Shown here: one piece after another, positions 33,600-42,889 of the stretch
Numbering within the stretch: the first letter of the stretch is position 1
Layout: each line of letters begins with the position of its first letter
Origin: an uncultured Nitrososphaera sp.
Lineage (GTDB): Archaea > Thermoproteota > Nitrososphaeria > Nitrososphaerales > Nitrososphaeraceae
Direction: 5' to 3'
Length of the DNA stretch: 54,238 bases
Assembly (NCBI RefSeq): GCF_946478925.1
Contig: NZ_CAMLDP010000002.1
Span: forward strand, 1 to 54,238
Position numbers and translations under genes: made by a program
The notes under the pieces: model-generated
Database searches by the model: none
Told to the model about the DNA's origin: nothing
Seen by the model: the letters and a program-made list of their open reading frames with translations, nothing else

Positions 33600-34128
33600 A
33601 CTTTTTCAAAACACCCCTCTTGAATTTCATCGACGCCTCGTGTATCGTGCGATACAGCTCTTTTTCCTCTGCGGCAAGCCTGCCTTCCAGCTCTGCCGAC
33701 AGCGGAGACGCGGCTGCAAGTTTCACAATCTTTTCCAGCCGCGACGCGACAAACGTGTTTAATGATACTGCCAAATTTTCGCGCTCGCGCTCCCTCAGCG
33801 TGTCGAGATGGTCGTTTACCCGCACGTAAAAGTCGACGTCTATCCCTGACAGGTCGTGCGGCCTTGCGATGCGCTCCCGGTTCAGAGTCCTTGAAATGTA
33901 GCCGGCGTTGTCGTTTGACTGGATCTCGATTGCGCCCTGCTCTGAAAGTATCTTGGCGACCCAGCGCGGGAGCGTGGACATGTCGCCTTCTTTGGCATCG
34001 ACTGCGACTGCGCCGACTGCCAACTTGACGTCCCGCTTGTAGGAAATCCTGACATCCTCGTTCATGTAGCCGACATGATAGGCGTCCTGTATAGCTTCAA
34101 TGCTGCTGTCTGGAGGCGAGTCGGCCAT
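33592..34128 (-). CDS. GINS complex subunit
   Basis: This 178-residue protein is a GINS subunit, part of the CMG-like helicase complex. Recognisable are KLAVGAVAVDAKEGD followed by MSTLPRWVAKILSEQG (the B domain and linker) and the helical A domain (DHLDTLRERERENL, KIVKLAAASPLS). The arrangement fits the archaeal Gins51/Gins23 types; which one is unclear. ATG 34128 is used, about 30 bases after AAGATATAACTG on the minus strand. It leads the GINS-MCM-metallopeptidase operon. Confidence 0.82.
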   Translation of the reverse strand: MADSPPDSSIEAIQDAYHVGYMNEDVRISYKRDVKLAVGAVAVDAKEGDMSTLPRWVAKILSEQGAIEIQSNDNAGYISRTLNRERIARPHDLSGIDVDFYVRVNDHLDTLRERERENLAVSLNTFVASRLEKIVKLAAASPLSAELEGRLAAEEKELYRTIHEASMKFKRGVLKKFG

Positions 34129-34182
34129 TGTCGGCAAATTGTACAAGCTAGTGTTCAGTTATATCTTTTGTCAGAACAGTTT

Positions 34183-34200
34183 TAGCTGAGCTCTCAGCTA
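34183..34200. promoter_or_regulatory. Hairpin between divergent GINS-MCM and RFC promoters
   Basis: TAGCTGA-GCTC-TCAGCTA is a perfect 7-bp inverted repeat centred between the two TATA-like boxes (about 34155-34165 on minus, TCTATTAATC about 34244-34254 on plus). A weaker hairpin, AGCT..AGCT around TGCGCG, follows it. It could bind a dimeric regulator shared by both replication operons. Confidence 0.4.
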
Positions 34201-34279
34201 GCTTGCGCGAGCTGTGGTAAAATCAAGCTTTTCCCTGGCAGCAATCTATTAATCCTTTGCCAGAGCTGAAAAGGGTTGC

Positions 34280-35299
34280 TTGTCGTCGTCAACAGCGGGA
34301 GCAAAAAAGAGCGACCTTGCCAGCCTGATGTGGACTGAAAAGTACCGGCCGCAGAAACTTGAGGACGTTGTCGGCCAGAAGGACATCATAAAGGGCATTT
34401 CAAATCTTATAAAAGGCCGCGACCTGCCGCACATGCTGTTCTCCGGGCCCGCCGGCGTGGGCAAGACCACGGCCGCGCTCTGCATAGTGAAGGAGCTGTT
34501 CGGTCCAAGTTGGAGAGACAACGTGCTCCAGCTCAACGCGTCCGACGAGCGCGGGATAAAGATGGTGCGCGAAAAAGTCAAAGAGTTCACCAGATGGGGC
34601 TCTCCTACCGGCGAGCAGGAGACAAAAGAGCTCTTTAAAATAATAATCCTAGACGAGGCCGACGAGATGACATCGGAGGCGCAGACTGCCCTGCGCAGGA
34701 TGATGGAAGACGGCGCAAGGACTACTCGCTTTATCATCATTTGCAACTATTTGTCGCAGATAATCGAGCCCATACAGAGCAGGTGCGTCGTTTTCAGGTT
34801 CACGCGCCTGCCAAAGGAAGTGGTGCTAGAGCACATGGAAGAAATTGCAAAGAAAGAACAAGTCAAGTACGACGAAAAAGCCCTTGCCCACATCTACGAA
34901 GCCACGGGCGGGGATATGCGCCACTCGATAAACATCATGCAGGCAGCTGCAGGCATGGGCGCGATAAATTCCGCCAACGTGACTTCTGCAATCGGATTGT
35001 CGGGCAGGTCCAAGGTGGGCGACGTGATGAAGCTTGCCCTTGCCGGCAAGTTCAACGACGCCCGCGCAAAACTCTTGGAGCTGACGCAGGTGTACGGCAT
35101 GTCTGAGGGCGACTTTATGAAATATGCAAGCCAGGAGGCGTACGAAATGAAGCTGGAAAACCCCGGCGAGCTTGCAGAGGTCATGGCCGAATACGACTAC
35201 AGGCTGGCTTCGGGCGCGCACCCGGAGATACAGATGGCCGCGCTCTTGGCAAAACTTGGAAAACTGGGCAGCAGTAGCAACAAGAAGGACTCTGGCTAG
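34280..35299 (+). CDS. rfcS: Replication factor C small subunit
   Basis: RfcS is the AAA+ clamp-loader subunit that opens the PCNA ring. The 339-residue protein has WTEKYRPQKLEDVVGQ, Walker A SGPAGVGKT at about 55-63, Walker B IILDEADEM, the SRC motif (QSRCVVFRF) and the family sensor blocks. No intein is present. The start is TTG, about 30 bases after TCTATTAATCC. It is divergent from the GINS-MCM operon, putting three fork components in one 7-kb block. Confidence 0.94.
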   Translation: MSSSTAGAKKSDLASLMWTEKYRPQKLEDVVGQKDIIKGISNLIKGRDLPHMLFSGPAGVGKTTAALCIVKELFGPSWRDNVLQLNASDERGIKMVREKVKEFTRWGSPTGEQETKELFKIIILDEADEMTSEAQTALRRMMEDGARTTRFIIICNYLSQIIEPIQSRCVVFRFTRLPKEVVLEHMEEIAKKEQVKYDEKALAHIYEATGGDMRHSINIMQAAAGMGAINSANVTSAIGLSGRSKVGDVMKLALAGKFNDARAKLLELTQVYGMSEGDFMKYASQEAYEMKLENPGELAEVMAEYDYRLASGAHPEIQMAALLAKLGKLGSSSNKKDSG

Positions 35300-35302
35300 T
35301 TA

Positions 35303-35575
35303 TTAGTATTCTTCCTCAAACTCTTCGCCCGACTCTTCTTCCTCTACTTCCTCAAAGTCCTCTTCGAGCTCCTCGCGCTCTTCTGCGCTCTTGTAGGGAA
35401 GGTCGGCTTCGCCGGGCGCGCCGCATACGGGGCACTTGAACTCTATCGTCTGGCCCTCAAGGTCGAGAGGGAATTCCTTCTGGAATACCTCGTCGCATTT
35501 CGAGCACACAAGCGTAGTCTGTATGTTGTCTTGGCTGAACTTGTGCGCCTGCACCCGGAAAGAAGTGTTGGCCAA
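35303..35575 (-). CDS. Small zinc-ribbon protein with an acidic tail
   Basis: This 90-residue protein contains a zinc ribbon (CSKC near residue 25 and CPVC near 49) and an extremely acidic Glu-rich tail from about residue 65. The ribbon may bind nucleic acid or RNA polymerase, and the tail suggests a protein partner with a basic surface. Start is TTG, about 27 bases after CTTATAAAAAAG on the minus strand. It converges on rfcS with three bases between them. Confidence 0.7.
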   Translation of the reverse strand: MANTSFRVQAHKFSQDNIQTTLVCSKCDEVFQKEFPLDLEGQTIEFKCPVCGAPGEADLPYKSAEEREELEEDFEEVEEEESGEEFEEEY

Positions 35576-35744
35576 TATTCGACTTGGTATAGGAATGCTG
35601 CTTTTTTATAAGCGTTCGTGTCCCCGCCTCTGGCATCTCGTGCAGGAACGCAGGTCAGCGGTGACTTACCTGATAAGGTTGCAATGACGTACTTGGTAAG
35701 TTATTACTACTGTATTTAAATATCATCGCTCCCATTATAATGGC

Positions 35745-36614
35745 ATGACAATTACCAGAACCATCAAGAAAATAGTAAACAGCGTCTCGACGATGGAAGG
35801 CGAAGGCTTTCTCGTCAACAGATCGTTTCCCACGAACGCGCTGATGCAGTTTGACCCGTTCCTGCTCCTCGACGAGATGGGCCCAAAGGAGTACGGGCCG
35901 GGAGAGGCCAAGGGCGCGCCGGACCACCCCCACCGCGGGTTTGAGACCGTCACTTACCTGCTTGAAGGCAGCTTCCAGCACAAAGACTCTAACGGCAACG
36001 CTGGCCGGCTTGGGCCCGGCGACGTGCAGTGGATGACTGCCGGCGCAGGCGTGGTCCACTCGGAAATGCCTGAAAAAGAGTTTGCCAAAGTCGGAGGCCG
36101 GCTGCACGGGTTCCAGCTGTGGGTCAACCTCCCAAAACAAGACAAGATGACCAAGCCCCGCTATCAGGATGTCCGCTCGGCGGATATACCGGTCGCAGGC
36201 GCAGAGGGTACAAGCGTGCGCGTGATAGCAGGCGAGGCGCTTGGCAAAAAGGCCGTCATCGACACGCGCACTCCGATAATGTACCTGCACTATACACTAA
36301 AGCCGGGCGCAAAGGTCGAGCAGCAGGTGCCCCGAGAATACAACGCGTTTGCGTACGTGGTCGAAGGCGAGGGCGAGTTTGGGAGCAAGAGAGCAAGGCG
36401 CGGTCAGATGGCGATATTTGAGCGCGACGGAGACAGCGTGGCAATTGCCGCCCCAAAGGACGCGGCCTCAGACCTGAGCGTGCTCTTGATAGGAGGAGTC
36501 CCGCTGAACGAGCCGGTCGCCCGGTACGGGCCGTTTGTCATGAACACGCAGGAGGAGATCTACCAAGCCATAGAGGACTATCAGCAAGGGAGGTTTGGCA
36601 AGATCGGCTTTTAG
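35745..36614 (+). CDS. Pirin-family cupin protein
   Basis: This 289-residue protein is a pirin, a double cupin. The metal ligands are in the first cupin: HPHRGFETVTYLLEG holds two His, and AGAGVVHSEMP the third His and Glu. Pirins can act as iron-dependent quercetinase or redox sensors; the archaeal role is open. ATG 35745 follows GTATTTAAATATC by about 27 bases. Confidence 0.9.
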   Translation: MTITRTIKKIVNSVSTMEGEGFLVNRSFPTNALMQFDPFLLLDEMGPKEYGPGEAKGAPDHPHRGFETVTYLLEGSFQHKDSNGNAGRLGPGDVQWMTAGAGVVHSEMPEKEFAKVGGRLHGFQLWVNLPKQDKMTKPRYQDVRSADIPVAGAEGTSVRVIAGEALGKKAVIDTRTPIMYLHYTLKPGAKVEQQVPREYNAFAYVVEGEGEFGSKRARRGQMAIFERDGDSVAIAAPKDAASDLSVLLIGGVPLNEPVARYGPFVMNTQEEIYQAIEDYQQGRFGKIGF

Positions 36615-36629
36615 GCTGCTGCAGGCTGG

Positions 36630-37703
36630 CTAGGTAGCTCCGGCCGCAAGGGCCCGTTCGGCGTCCTGCTCGCCTTCTTTTATCAATTTCTTGATTGTGG
36701 CTATCGAGAAATCGGCGTCTTCGAATATGAACGGGACATCCTCCTTGCGCTCTATTTTCACCACGTTTTCGATTATCGCCCCGCGCGCGCGGGCGACGCG
36801 CTGGTACCTCTTTTCAATCTTGGCGAACCTGTCCTTCTTGCCGTCGTCGTCGAGTGGCATGTCGCTGATTAACTCGTACATGTCGCGCAAAAGCTCCAGA
36901 TAGCGCTTCACTGCCTTTGACATCTTGATGTTGTGCTCGGTCCTGTCGGCGTACATGATGTCCCTTGCCCGGTGCAGCGAGTCAACCATGCTCTCCGGCA
37001 GGCGGTCCTGGTACTTGGGAAACAGGTTGACAATATAGACGCGCTTGTCGCTTCTTGGCGACTGGGCTATCACTTCGCGAAGGGGCGTGTTGCTCATCAG
37101 GCTCCCGTCCCACAGGTAACGGCCGTCCACCTTTGTCCACGATATCCCGTAAAACGGATAGCCAGCGCAGGCGACCAAGCGTTCTACAGTCATGCGCTCG
37201 CGGTGGCTGTCAAACACCACGGAATCGCTCTTTTGTATGTCAGTCGCAGTCACTATGAGCCGGGGCAGGCTGCGGGTGGAGAGCTTTTCAAAGTCGATGT
37301 AGCTTCCAAGCGTAGATTTCAACGGGCCCAAGTCGTACAAATGCGGCGAGTTTGGCAGAAACGGCCACGTTGGCGCAAACATCCTGGCGTTACCGTACGT
37401 CGCGCTGTACATCCACGCGGCCACGCTGCGCGCCGAGTCTGAGAGCATGATTGGAGTCACGTACTCGGCGATATGCAGCCAGAAATCTTCAAGGTCTTTT
37501 GCAGGCTGGCCGGTCTTTGAGCCGGCTATGATGCCGGCGTTGATGGCACCTATCGACGTGCCGGCGACGATGTCGAATTTTACGCCGTGGCGCTCCAGCA
37601 CCTTGTACACGCCGCACTCGTACGCGCCAAGCGACCCTCCGCCCTGCATGACAAGGACGGTCTCAAAGGCATGTTCAAGATCTTCTTTGCCAGAATTGCT
37701 CAA
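36630..37703 (-). CDS. Patatin-like hydrolase
   Basis: This 357-residue patatin-like protein carries the oxyanion motif GGGSLG at 21-26, the nucleophile Ser50 in GTSIG, and the Asp of the catalytic dyad in LWDGSL near residue 207. Patatins usually cleave ester lipids. Archaeal membranes contain ether lipids, so the natural substrate is unclear and could be a storage or imported ester. No signal peptide is seen. It converges on pirin. Confidence 0.88.
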   Translation of the reverse strand: MSNSGKEDLEHAFETVLVMQGGGSLGAYECGVYKVLERHGVKFDIVAGTSIGAINAGIIAGSKTGQPAKDLEDFWLHIAEYVTPIMLSDSARSVAAWMYSATYGNARMFAPTWPFLPNSPHLYDLGPLKSTLGSYIDFEKLSTRSLPRLIVTATDIQKSDSVVFDSHRERMTVERLVACAGYPFYGISWTKVDGRYLWDGSLMSNTPLREVIAQSPRSDKRVYIVNLFPKYQDRLPESMVDSLHRARDIMYADRTEHNIKMSKAVKRYLELLRDMYELISDMPLDDDGKKDRFAKIEKRYQRVARARGAIIENVVKIERKEDVPFIFEDADFSIATIKKLIKEGEQDAERALAAGAT

Positions 37704-37803
37704 CGTCTTACTTATCTGCTCTTCGCGCTATAAAGGGTACGCCCTGGGCAGGCAGGCGCGTTTGGGTAAAATTATTTATCAACACAGAAATTTATCCCGG
37801 AAC

Positions 37804-38613
37804 GTGGAAGAAGAGAAAAACCCAAAACGCTACAAGATTCTTTTGGCCGCTGTCGTTCTGATTGCAGGATTTTTCGCGGCGACTTTTGCAGCCAGCAGCA
37901 GCCTGACAAGCAACGCTTCTGCCCAGATCGCGCCAGCAGGAAACGACAAGATGGCAGGAGAAGGAGGAGAAGAGGAGGAAAAGACTCTGACGGTTTCAGG
38001 CTCGGCGTCTGCCAAGGTACAGCCCGACAAGGTCCAGCTTGTTTTTGCAGTCGACACCAGAGAAAAGACTGCTAGGACGGCACTTGACTCTAACGCGGCA
38101 ACCATAAACGCGGTCCTTGATGCCCTTGAAGCGGCAGGGGTCAAGAAGAACGAAACTAGCACCGCGGATTTCAACATCAACTCTGTCTACAACTATTCCT
38201 CACAAGGAGAGTTGCAGAACCTGACCGGCTACACGGTGACCAACTCGGTGCTTGTGTCGAGCTCCAACCTCAACAGTGTATCAAGGTGGATCGACGCGGC
38301 GGTAAGCGCGGGGGCCAACAGGATAAACGGCGTCTATTTCCAGCTGTCGGCTGAAAAGGCGGCAGAAATGCGCGACGGCCTGATAACAAATGCAATCAAG
38401 GACGCCCGGAACAAGGCGGACCTCGCGGCAGGCGCGGTGGGTCTGAAGGTCGTCGGGGTAAAGTCGATGACGGTAAACGACTACTATGGGTACGTCTCTG
38501 GCCCGTACGCATCAAAGTTCACGCTTGCAGTCGCGGACCCAAGCGCCACGCCGATAATCGCTGCAAATCAGGACGTCTCTGCCAGCGTAAACATAGTCTA
38601 CCTGCTCGGGTGA
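37804..38613 (+). CDS. Secreted SIMPL-domain (DUF541) protein
   Basis: This protein of about 269 residues begins with a short charged N-terminus and a membrane or signal segment (residues about 11-30), then an acidic Gly/Glu linker. The SIMPL domain follows from about 60: LTVSGSASAKVQPDKVQL, then YTVTNSVLVSSSNLNSVSRW and GVYFQLSAEKAAEMR. SIMPL proteins occur at cell surfaces and often relate to oxidative stress. The GTG start at 37804 follows GGTAAAATTATTTATC by about 30 bases; longer in-frame extensions cross the promoter and the patatin gene. Confidence 0.82.
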   Translation: MEEEKNPKRYKILLAAVVLIAGFFAATFAASSSLTSNASAQIAPAGNDKMAGEGGEEEEKTLTVSGSASAKVQPDKVQLVFAVDTREKTARTALDSNAATINAVLDALEAAGVKKNETSTADFNINSVYNYSSQGELQNLTGYTVTNSVLVSSSNLNSVSRWIDAAVSAGANRINGVYFQLSAEKAAEMRDGLITNAIKDARNKADLAAGAVGLKVVGVKSMTVNDYYGYVSGPYASKFTLAVADPSATPIIAANQDVSASVNIVYLLG

Positions 38614-38696
38614 CGGGTAGGCAGAGCATTTTCTTTTTTTCCTGAAAAATGGTTCCTAGTGACCGGGTCTATACCTGCTCGGCCGTCCTTGCACGG

Positions 38697-40322
38697 CTAG
38701 GCGTCAGGGCAGAAATAGGTGCGCTCCAGGTACTTGGGCGTGCCGCTCTGGTAGTAGGGTTTTACCCAGCGGTCATCTCCCTTGAGGTAGCCAGCCTCCG
38801 GGTCCGAGCCTTCCGGCCCTCTTTCGTTGACAATCGACCGGAAATAATAATGCATGAACAGCCTCATGAACTCGCTCAGATAGACGTCTGCGGCGTACTT
38901 GCTTCCGCGGATCACCAGCATGTTTTCGTCGTTGTTCTTGGTCGACGCGTCGCTAAAGTTTGCCGAGCCGGTTATCACCACGGGGTCGCTGCCAAGCGGG
39001 TCTATGAGCATGTACTTTGTGTGGACGTACTTGACATGTTCGTTGAACCCTGTAAGGTGTTCCTGGAGCCACCTCTCAAAGGTGTTCTCAGGTATCAGGC
39101 TTCCCACGACTATCCTGTTGAACTTGTTTTCGCGCAGCGCCTGCATATGGTCGTCTGGCGCCTCAAGGAGCATGTAGCTTAGGTCGGTCCTGCTTGCAAG
39201 CGCCTGCTCGAACAGCTTGTTGACGCCAAAGGCCGCGGTAAAGAACACGGGCGCGCCGATGTTCATGCGCGAAGCGTACCACTGCAGCGCGCCAAGGCCG
39301 GTCCGCGGGCTAAAGATCTCGATGACGGCATCCTCCGGCGGGTCTGTGGCCGGGACGGGTGAATTGCTGTCGTCCCACTTGCGGAGCGCCTTGGCATCAG
39401 GGTCGCCGTAAAGCTGTTTCCAGTATTCCAGGTATGCGCTAGCCACGTCCTTTCTGCGCACGATGTGGCCGACGTTAGAGTGGCCGAAAATCCCTCCGCG
39501 AGTAATGTTGGTAGAGCCTGTCCAGACCTGCACGGGCTCGCCGTCATGCAAGAGCACAATGAACTTGTTGTGCGATATGTACGAGGGGTCCTTTGTACGC
39601 CCCTTGGTGTTTGCGGCCCCTATCCCGGCGCTGTCCAGGGCGTCGGTGTTGGCCTTCCACGGCCCTTGCGGATAGTCGGGCGACTCGTTCTGGCCTTTCC
39701 TGTCGTCAAACACTACGAGGACGTCGGCCCCGCGGTCTATTGCCGCTTTGAACTCTTTAAGGACGGGCTGGTACTGGAACTCGTACACCGCCGCGCGCAG
39801 GCCCCAGCTTGCGTCCTGCGCCTGCTGTATGAACGCCACCATCGCCTCTTCCAAGCCCCGGGACAGCCACGTGTACGCGGCCTGGCCGGCCTCGTCCGGC
39901 CTTTTGCCGGGGAACTTTTTCTCATAAGCCTGTGAGCCGGCAACGCCGCGGTTAAAGTATATCGCATGATCGCCTACGTCTTCGCTTTCCATGGAAAAAG
40001 TTACTGACACGTCCTCCGATTCGGTCAGGTTTCCCGGCTGGCCGCGCATGGCCACCACCCTGTACGTGTACCTGTGCCCCTTGCGCGCGGTATAGTCGCC
40101 CCACAGAAAAGCCTGCACGGGGTGCTCGTTGGTCGGGACCAGAGCGCCTCTAGGCAGATTGGCGTTCTTGAATGCCTTGAAGCCTTCCAGCCAGTCAAGT
40201 TTATCGCCATTGTCGTGGTCGGTGCGCTGTATGCCAAAGCCGAACACGCCGGCCGTACGCGCGCTGTCCATGTTTATCCCAAGCAAAACCACGTAGGTTC
40301 CTGCGACGGCTTGGACTGACAT
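38697..40322 (-). CDS. Phospholipase-D-superfamily protein
   Basis: This protein of about 541 residues has the two HKD catalytic motifs of the phospholipase D superfamily: HNKFIVLLHDGE with GSTNITRGG in the first half, and HTKYMLIDPLGSDP with GSANFSDAS in the second. An N-terminal beta domain of about 110 residues precedes them (RYTYRVVAMRGQPG reads like a fibronectin-type fold). Members include phospholipases, nucleases and transferases; no signal peptide is visible. ATG 40322 is preferred over TTG 40349. Confidence 0.85.
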   Translation of the reverse strand: MSVQAVAGTYVVLLGINMDSARTAGVFGFGIQRTDHDNGDKLDWLEGFKAFKNANLPRGALVPTNEHPVQAFLWGDYTARKGHRYTYRVVAMRGQPGNLTESEDVSVTFSMESEDVGDHAIYFNRGVAGSQAYEKKFPGKRPDEAGQAAYTWLSRGLEEAMVAFIQQAQDASWGLRAAVYEFQYQPVLKEFKAAIDRGADVLVVFDDRKGQNESPDYPQGPWKANTDALDSAGIGAANTKGRTKDPSYISHNKFIVLLHDGEPVQVWTGSTNITRGGIFGHSNVGHIVRRKDVASAYLEYWKQLYGDPDAKALRKWDDSNSPVPATDPPEDAVIEIFSPRTGLGALQWYASRMNIGAPVFFTAAFGVNKLFEQALASRTDLSYMLLEAPDDHMQALRENKFNRIVVGSLIPENTFERWLQEHLTGFNEHVKYVHTKYMLIDPLGSDPVVITGSANFSDASTKNNDENMLVIRGSKYAADVYLSEFMRLFMHYYFRSIVNERGPEGSDPEAGYLKGDDRWVKPYYQSGTPKYLERTYFCPDA

Positions 40323-40420
40323 CGGTCCGCTTCTGCCTATAGCCCTCAATAGTGCTATCCCCTATTCCGGGCAGAAAAAGATTTTGTTTGTAGAAAAAGG
40401 TGAGGCACGTTGTTCAGAGA

Positions 40421-42760
40421 CTAGTGGTCCTCAACGTCAATATCGGCTCTTTTGCCCGTCGCAGGCTTTTCAAGATCTGCACGGGACTTTCTTGCAGACT
40501 CTATGGCCTTTTTGCGCCTCGGCTGCAGCCAGAGCACGTACGCCGAGCCGGCAAGATAGACTGCAAGCAGCGCCACCTGCGCCACCACTGTCTCCAGAGT
40601 CGGGTGGATGCCGGTCATCGCCGCGAGGTTGATGTCAAGGCGCGGTATGGCTGCAACGTGCGTGGTCTCAAGCAAGCCGATTTCCTGGAACTCGCGCACC
40701 GCGTTTCCCATGAACGCGATTGACATGTACGCGCCCACGCCCATCGTGAGCCCAAACAGCACGCGCAGCGGGAGCTTTTTGCCCAGCTTGCGCACGAGAA
40801 AAGTCACGCCGATTATTATGCCCAGGCCGATGAACAGGCCGGCGGCAACGTAGAGCTCCATGTATTTCGCGTATGACAGCATGGCCTGGTAGAACAGCAC
40901 GGTCTCAAAGCCCTCCCGGTACACGGTAAAGAAGGACAGCATGACAAAGACCATGACGCTCCCGGTCGTAGTCGCCTTCCACACCTTGGCCTTGACAAAC
41001 TCGATCCACTTTTTCGTCTCGACCTTGTTGAGTATCCAGAAACTGACCCAGAACAGCACGCCCACCGCAGAGATGCCGGCCACAGCCTCTATGATGGAGG
41101 CGTTTGCGCCAGAGATCTCGATGAGGAACTGGGCGGCAAACCACGTTGCCGCAGTGCCGGCAAACGCAAGGACGATGCCGTAATAGACGTGTTTCTTGAA
41201 GCGTTCGTTCCTCGACGCTTCAAGATAGGTGAGGATGGCGCCTATTATGAGCGCTGACTCTAGACCTTCTCTGAATATTATGGAAAATGACGTCGAAAAC
41301 GCTATCGCAGGCGCAAGCGAGCCGGTGCCCGTAACCAGTCGCTCAGACTCGTCAAGGCCGGCCCTTATCTCCACGGCCTTTGCCGCGACCGGCTCGTACG
41401 GCGAGCCTGCCTGCATCAGGTTGCGGAGCTCGGCAAACTTGATCTCCATCTCTAGCGTAAAGTCGGGGTTTATTGGCCGCAGAGGTAGCTCGATGTTTTC
41501 ATAGCTGTCAAGGTACGCCGAGCGCGATGCCTGTATAGCCCCCTTGACGTCGCCGTCGCGGTATATCCTGAGCGCGTCGTCCAGCTTTGTCCTTATCTGG
41601 TCTATGTTCTGGCGCACCTCTTCCTTGGAAGAGTCTGTCGCGTCGCCCCGCTGCTTTAGCGGGCCAGAATACGCCCCGAATCCCTGGCTCAGCTCCTGAA
41701 TATTGGCAAAAGAGCCGGATGCTGCGGTCTGCGCTGTGTAGCCAGGATCATTCTTGAGGAACCCCTCTACGGTCTGCAGATTGGCAAGTATGGCGTTTAC
41801 GTGGGCCTGTATGGCCGAAGGAGACTCGTGCGCCTGGATCTTTTCGCGCAGCTGCACCCTCATCTGCTGCTCCATGGTGGTCAGCAACGTGGCGTCGTGC
41901 TTTTCAAGGGGCGCCTCTAAAAACTCGAAATTGTCAAGGTACGCGGTTATTCCGTCCTGCTCGGCCTGCTTGTAGTCGCCGGACTGCACTTCGCTCACCA
42001 CCTTTGCAAGGAGCGTCCTTATGGTCGTAAAGTATTGCACATAGCCGCCAGAGCCCTCGCTTTCAGACAGATTCTCCGCCAAGTCCCGCTCTATTGCGGT
42101 CTGGAGCTTGGCCACAGAGTCTGCGCTGGCCTTTTGCGCCATCGCGGCATTCATGTCTGAAAAGAACGACTCGATCTCTGTCTTTCTTGATTCTTCCATC
42201 GAGCCTACTACCGACTGGTATTTTGCATAGGCCGCATCCACGAGGCCGCCTGCGGTCTGGTAGTCGACGGGCGTCGCCAGTTTATAAGATTGCACCGCAT
42301 CGCGCAACAGGAATGCCGCCACCTGCGACACGGCGTCCTCGTCCGATGCCTTGCCGGTTTTTGCGCCCAGCGAGTCAAGCAGGGCGTATATCTTGGCTGC
42401 CTGCTCTTTTGCCTGCCCTGCCGTTAGCGTGCCGTCTTTTATCTGAAAGGCATAGTCCGTCAGGGCGGATTCCAGTTGCCCAGTAGAGCCGGCGTCAAGC
42501 GCGCTCAGCTGGCTCTTGATTGACGGGAATATTGTAGTGTGAGAGATGAATGCGTGGGAAAACGCGCCATCCCTGTCGCCTGTCTGCAGGATGTTCTCGG
42601 CGAGCTGGACTTGTGCTCTCATGCGCTCCAGATTCACAAGAGCCACGACTGCGTCTGAATCGCCCTGCTGTTGTTGTTGCTGCTGTGCAAGGGCGGGCCG
42701 TACAGCCACGCCAACGAGAAGGGCAAGTAATACCGCTATAATGATATTCCTGGTTTCCAT
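40421..42760 (-). CDS. FTR1-family iron permease with a long N-terminal helical domain
   Basis: This protein of 779 residues imports iron. A signal peptide (about 5-25) leads into a Gln-rich stretch and then some 450 residues of helical repeats outside the membrane. The permease domain follows with seven membrane segments and the two iron-binding motifs REGLE (in FREGLESALI) and REGFE (in YREGFETVLF). The C-terminus is basic. Bacterial EfeO-like or DUF-type ectodomains may serve a similar periplasmic role. A DtxR-like operator lies over its promoter, so iron repression is likely. ATG 42760 is used; TTG 42769 is an alternative. Confidence 0.88.
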   Translation of the reverse strand: METRNIIIAVLLALLVGVAVRPALAQQQQQQQGDSDAVVALVNLERMRAQVQLAENILQTGDRDGAFSHAFISHTTIFPSIKSQLSALDAGSTGQLESALTDYAFQIKDGTLTAGQAKEQAAKIYALLDSLGAKTGKASDEDAVSQVAAFLLRDAVQSYKLATPVDYQTAGGLVDAAYAKYQSVVGSMEESRKTEIESFFSDMNAAMAQKASADSVAKLQTAIERDLAENLSESEGSGGYVQYFTTIRTLLAKVVSEVQSGDYKQAEQDGITAYLDNFEFLEAPLEKHDATLLTTMEQQMRVQLREKIQAHESPSAIQAHVNAILANLQTVEGFLKNDPGYTAQTAASGSFANIQELSQGFGAYSGPLKQRGDATDSSKEEVRQNIDQIRTKLDDALRIYRDGDVKGAIQASRSAYLDSYENIELPLRPINPDFTLEMEIKFAELRNLMQAGSPYEPVAAKAVEIRAGLDESERLVTGTGSLAPAIAFSTSFSIIFREGLESALIIGAILTYLEASRNERFKKHVYYGIVLAFAGTAATWFAAQFLIEISGANASIIEAVAGISAVGVLFWVSFWILNKVETKKWIEFVKAKVWKATTTGSVMVFVMLSFFTVYREGFETVLFYQAMLSYAKYMELYVAAGLFIGLGIIIGVTFLVRKLGKKLPLRVLFGLTMGVGAYMSIAFMGNAVREFQEIGLLETTHVAAIPRLDINLAAMTGIHPTLETVVAQVALLAVYLAGSAYVLWLQPRRKKAIESARKSRADLEKPATGKRADIDVEDH

Positions 42761-42807
42761 TGTTGTCAACCACCACTACTACCAACTGTCACGCGCGTCA
42801 AAGACAC

Positions 42808-42842
42808 AATTAGGCTTACCTAATTCGTGACTATATTTAAAC
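42808..42842 (-). promoter_or_regulatory. FTR1 promoter with DtxR/IdeR-like operator
   Basis: AATTAGG-CTTA-CCTAATT at 42808-42825 is a perfect 18-base palindrome. Read on the gene strand its core TTAGGTAAGCCTAA matches 13 of 14 bases of the DtxR/IdeR iron-box consensus TTAGGTTAGCCTAA. The TATA box (CTATATTTAA, 42831-42840, on minus TTAAATATAG) is next to it, so the operator covers about -15 to +2 of the expected start. Iron-loaded repressor binding would block transcription of the permease. Confidence 0.7.
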
Positions 42843-42889
42843 CATCTTTGCGTAAAAAGGAAGAAGAAAAAGAGTGTGTGCTCTGGCTT

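Noticed and set aside
31524..35299. Inteins in mcm and rfcS
   Set aside because: Both proteins have normal length and unbroken motifs; rpoB was checked likewise.
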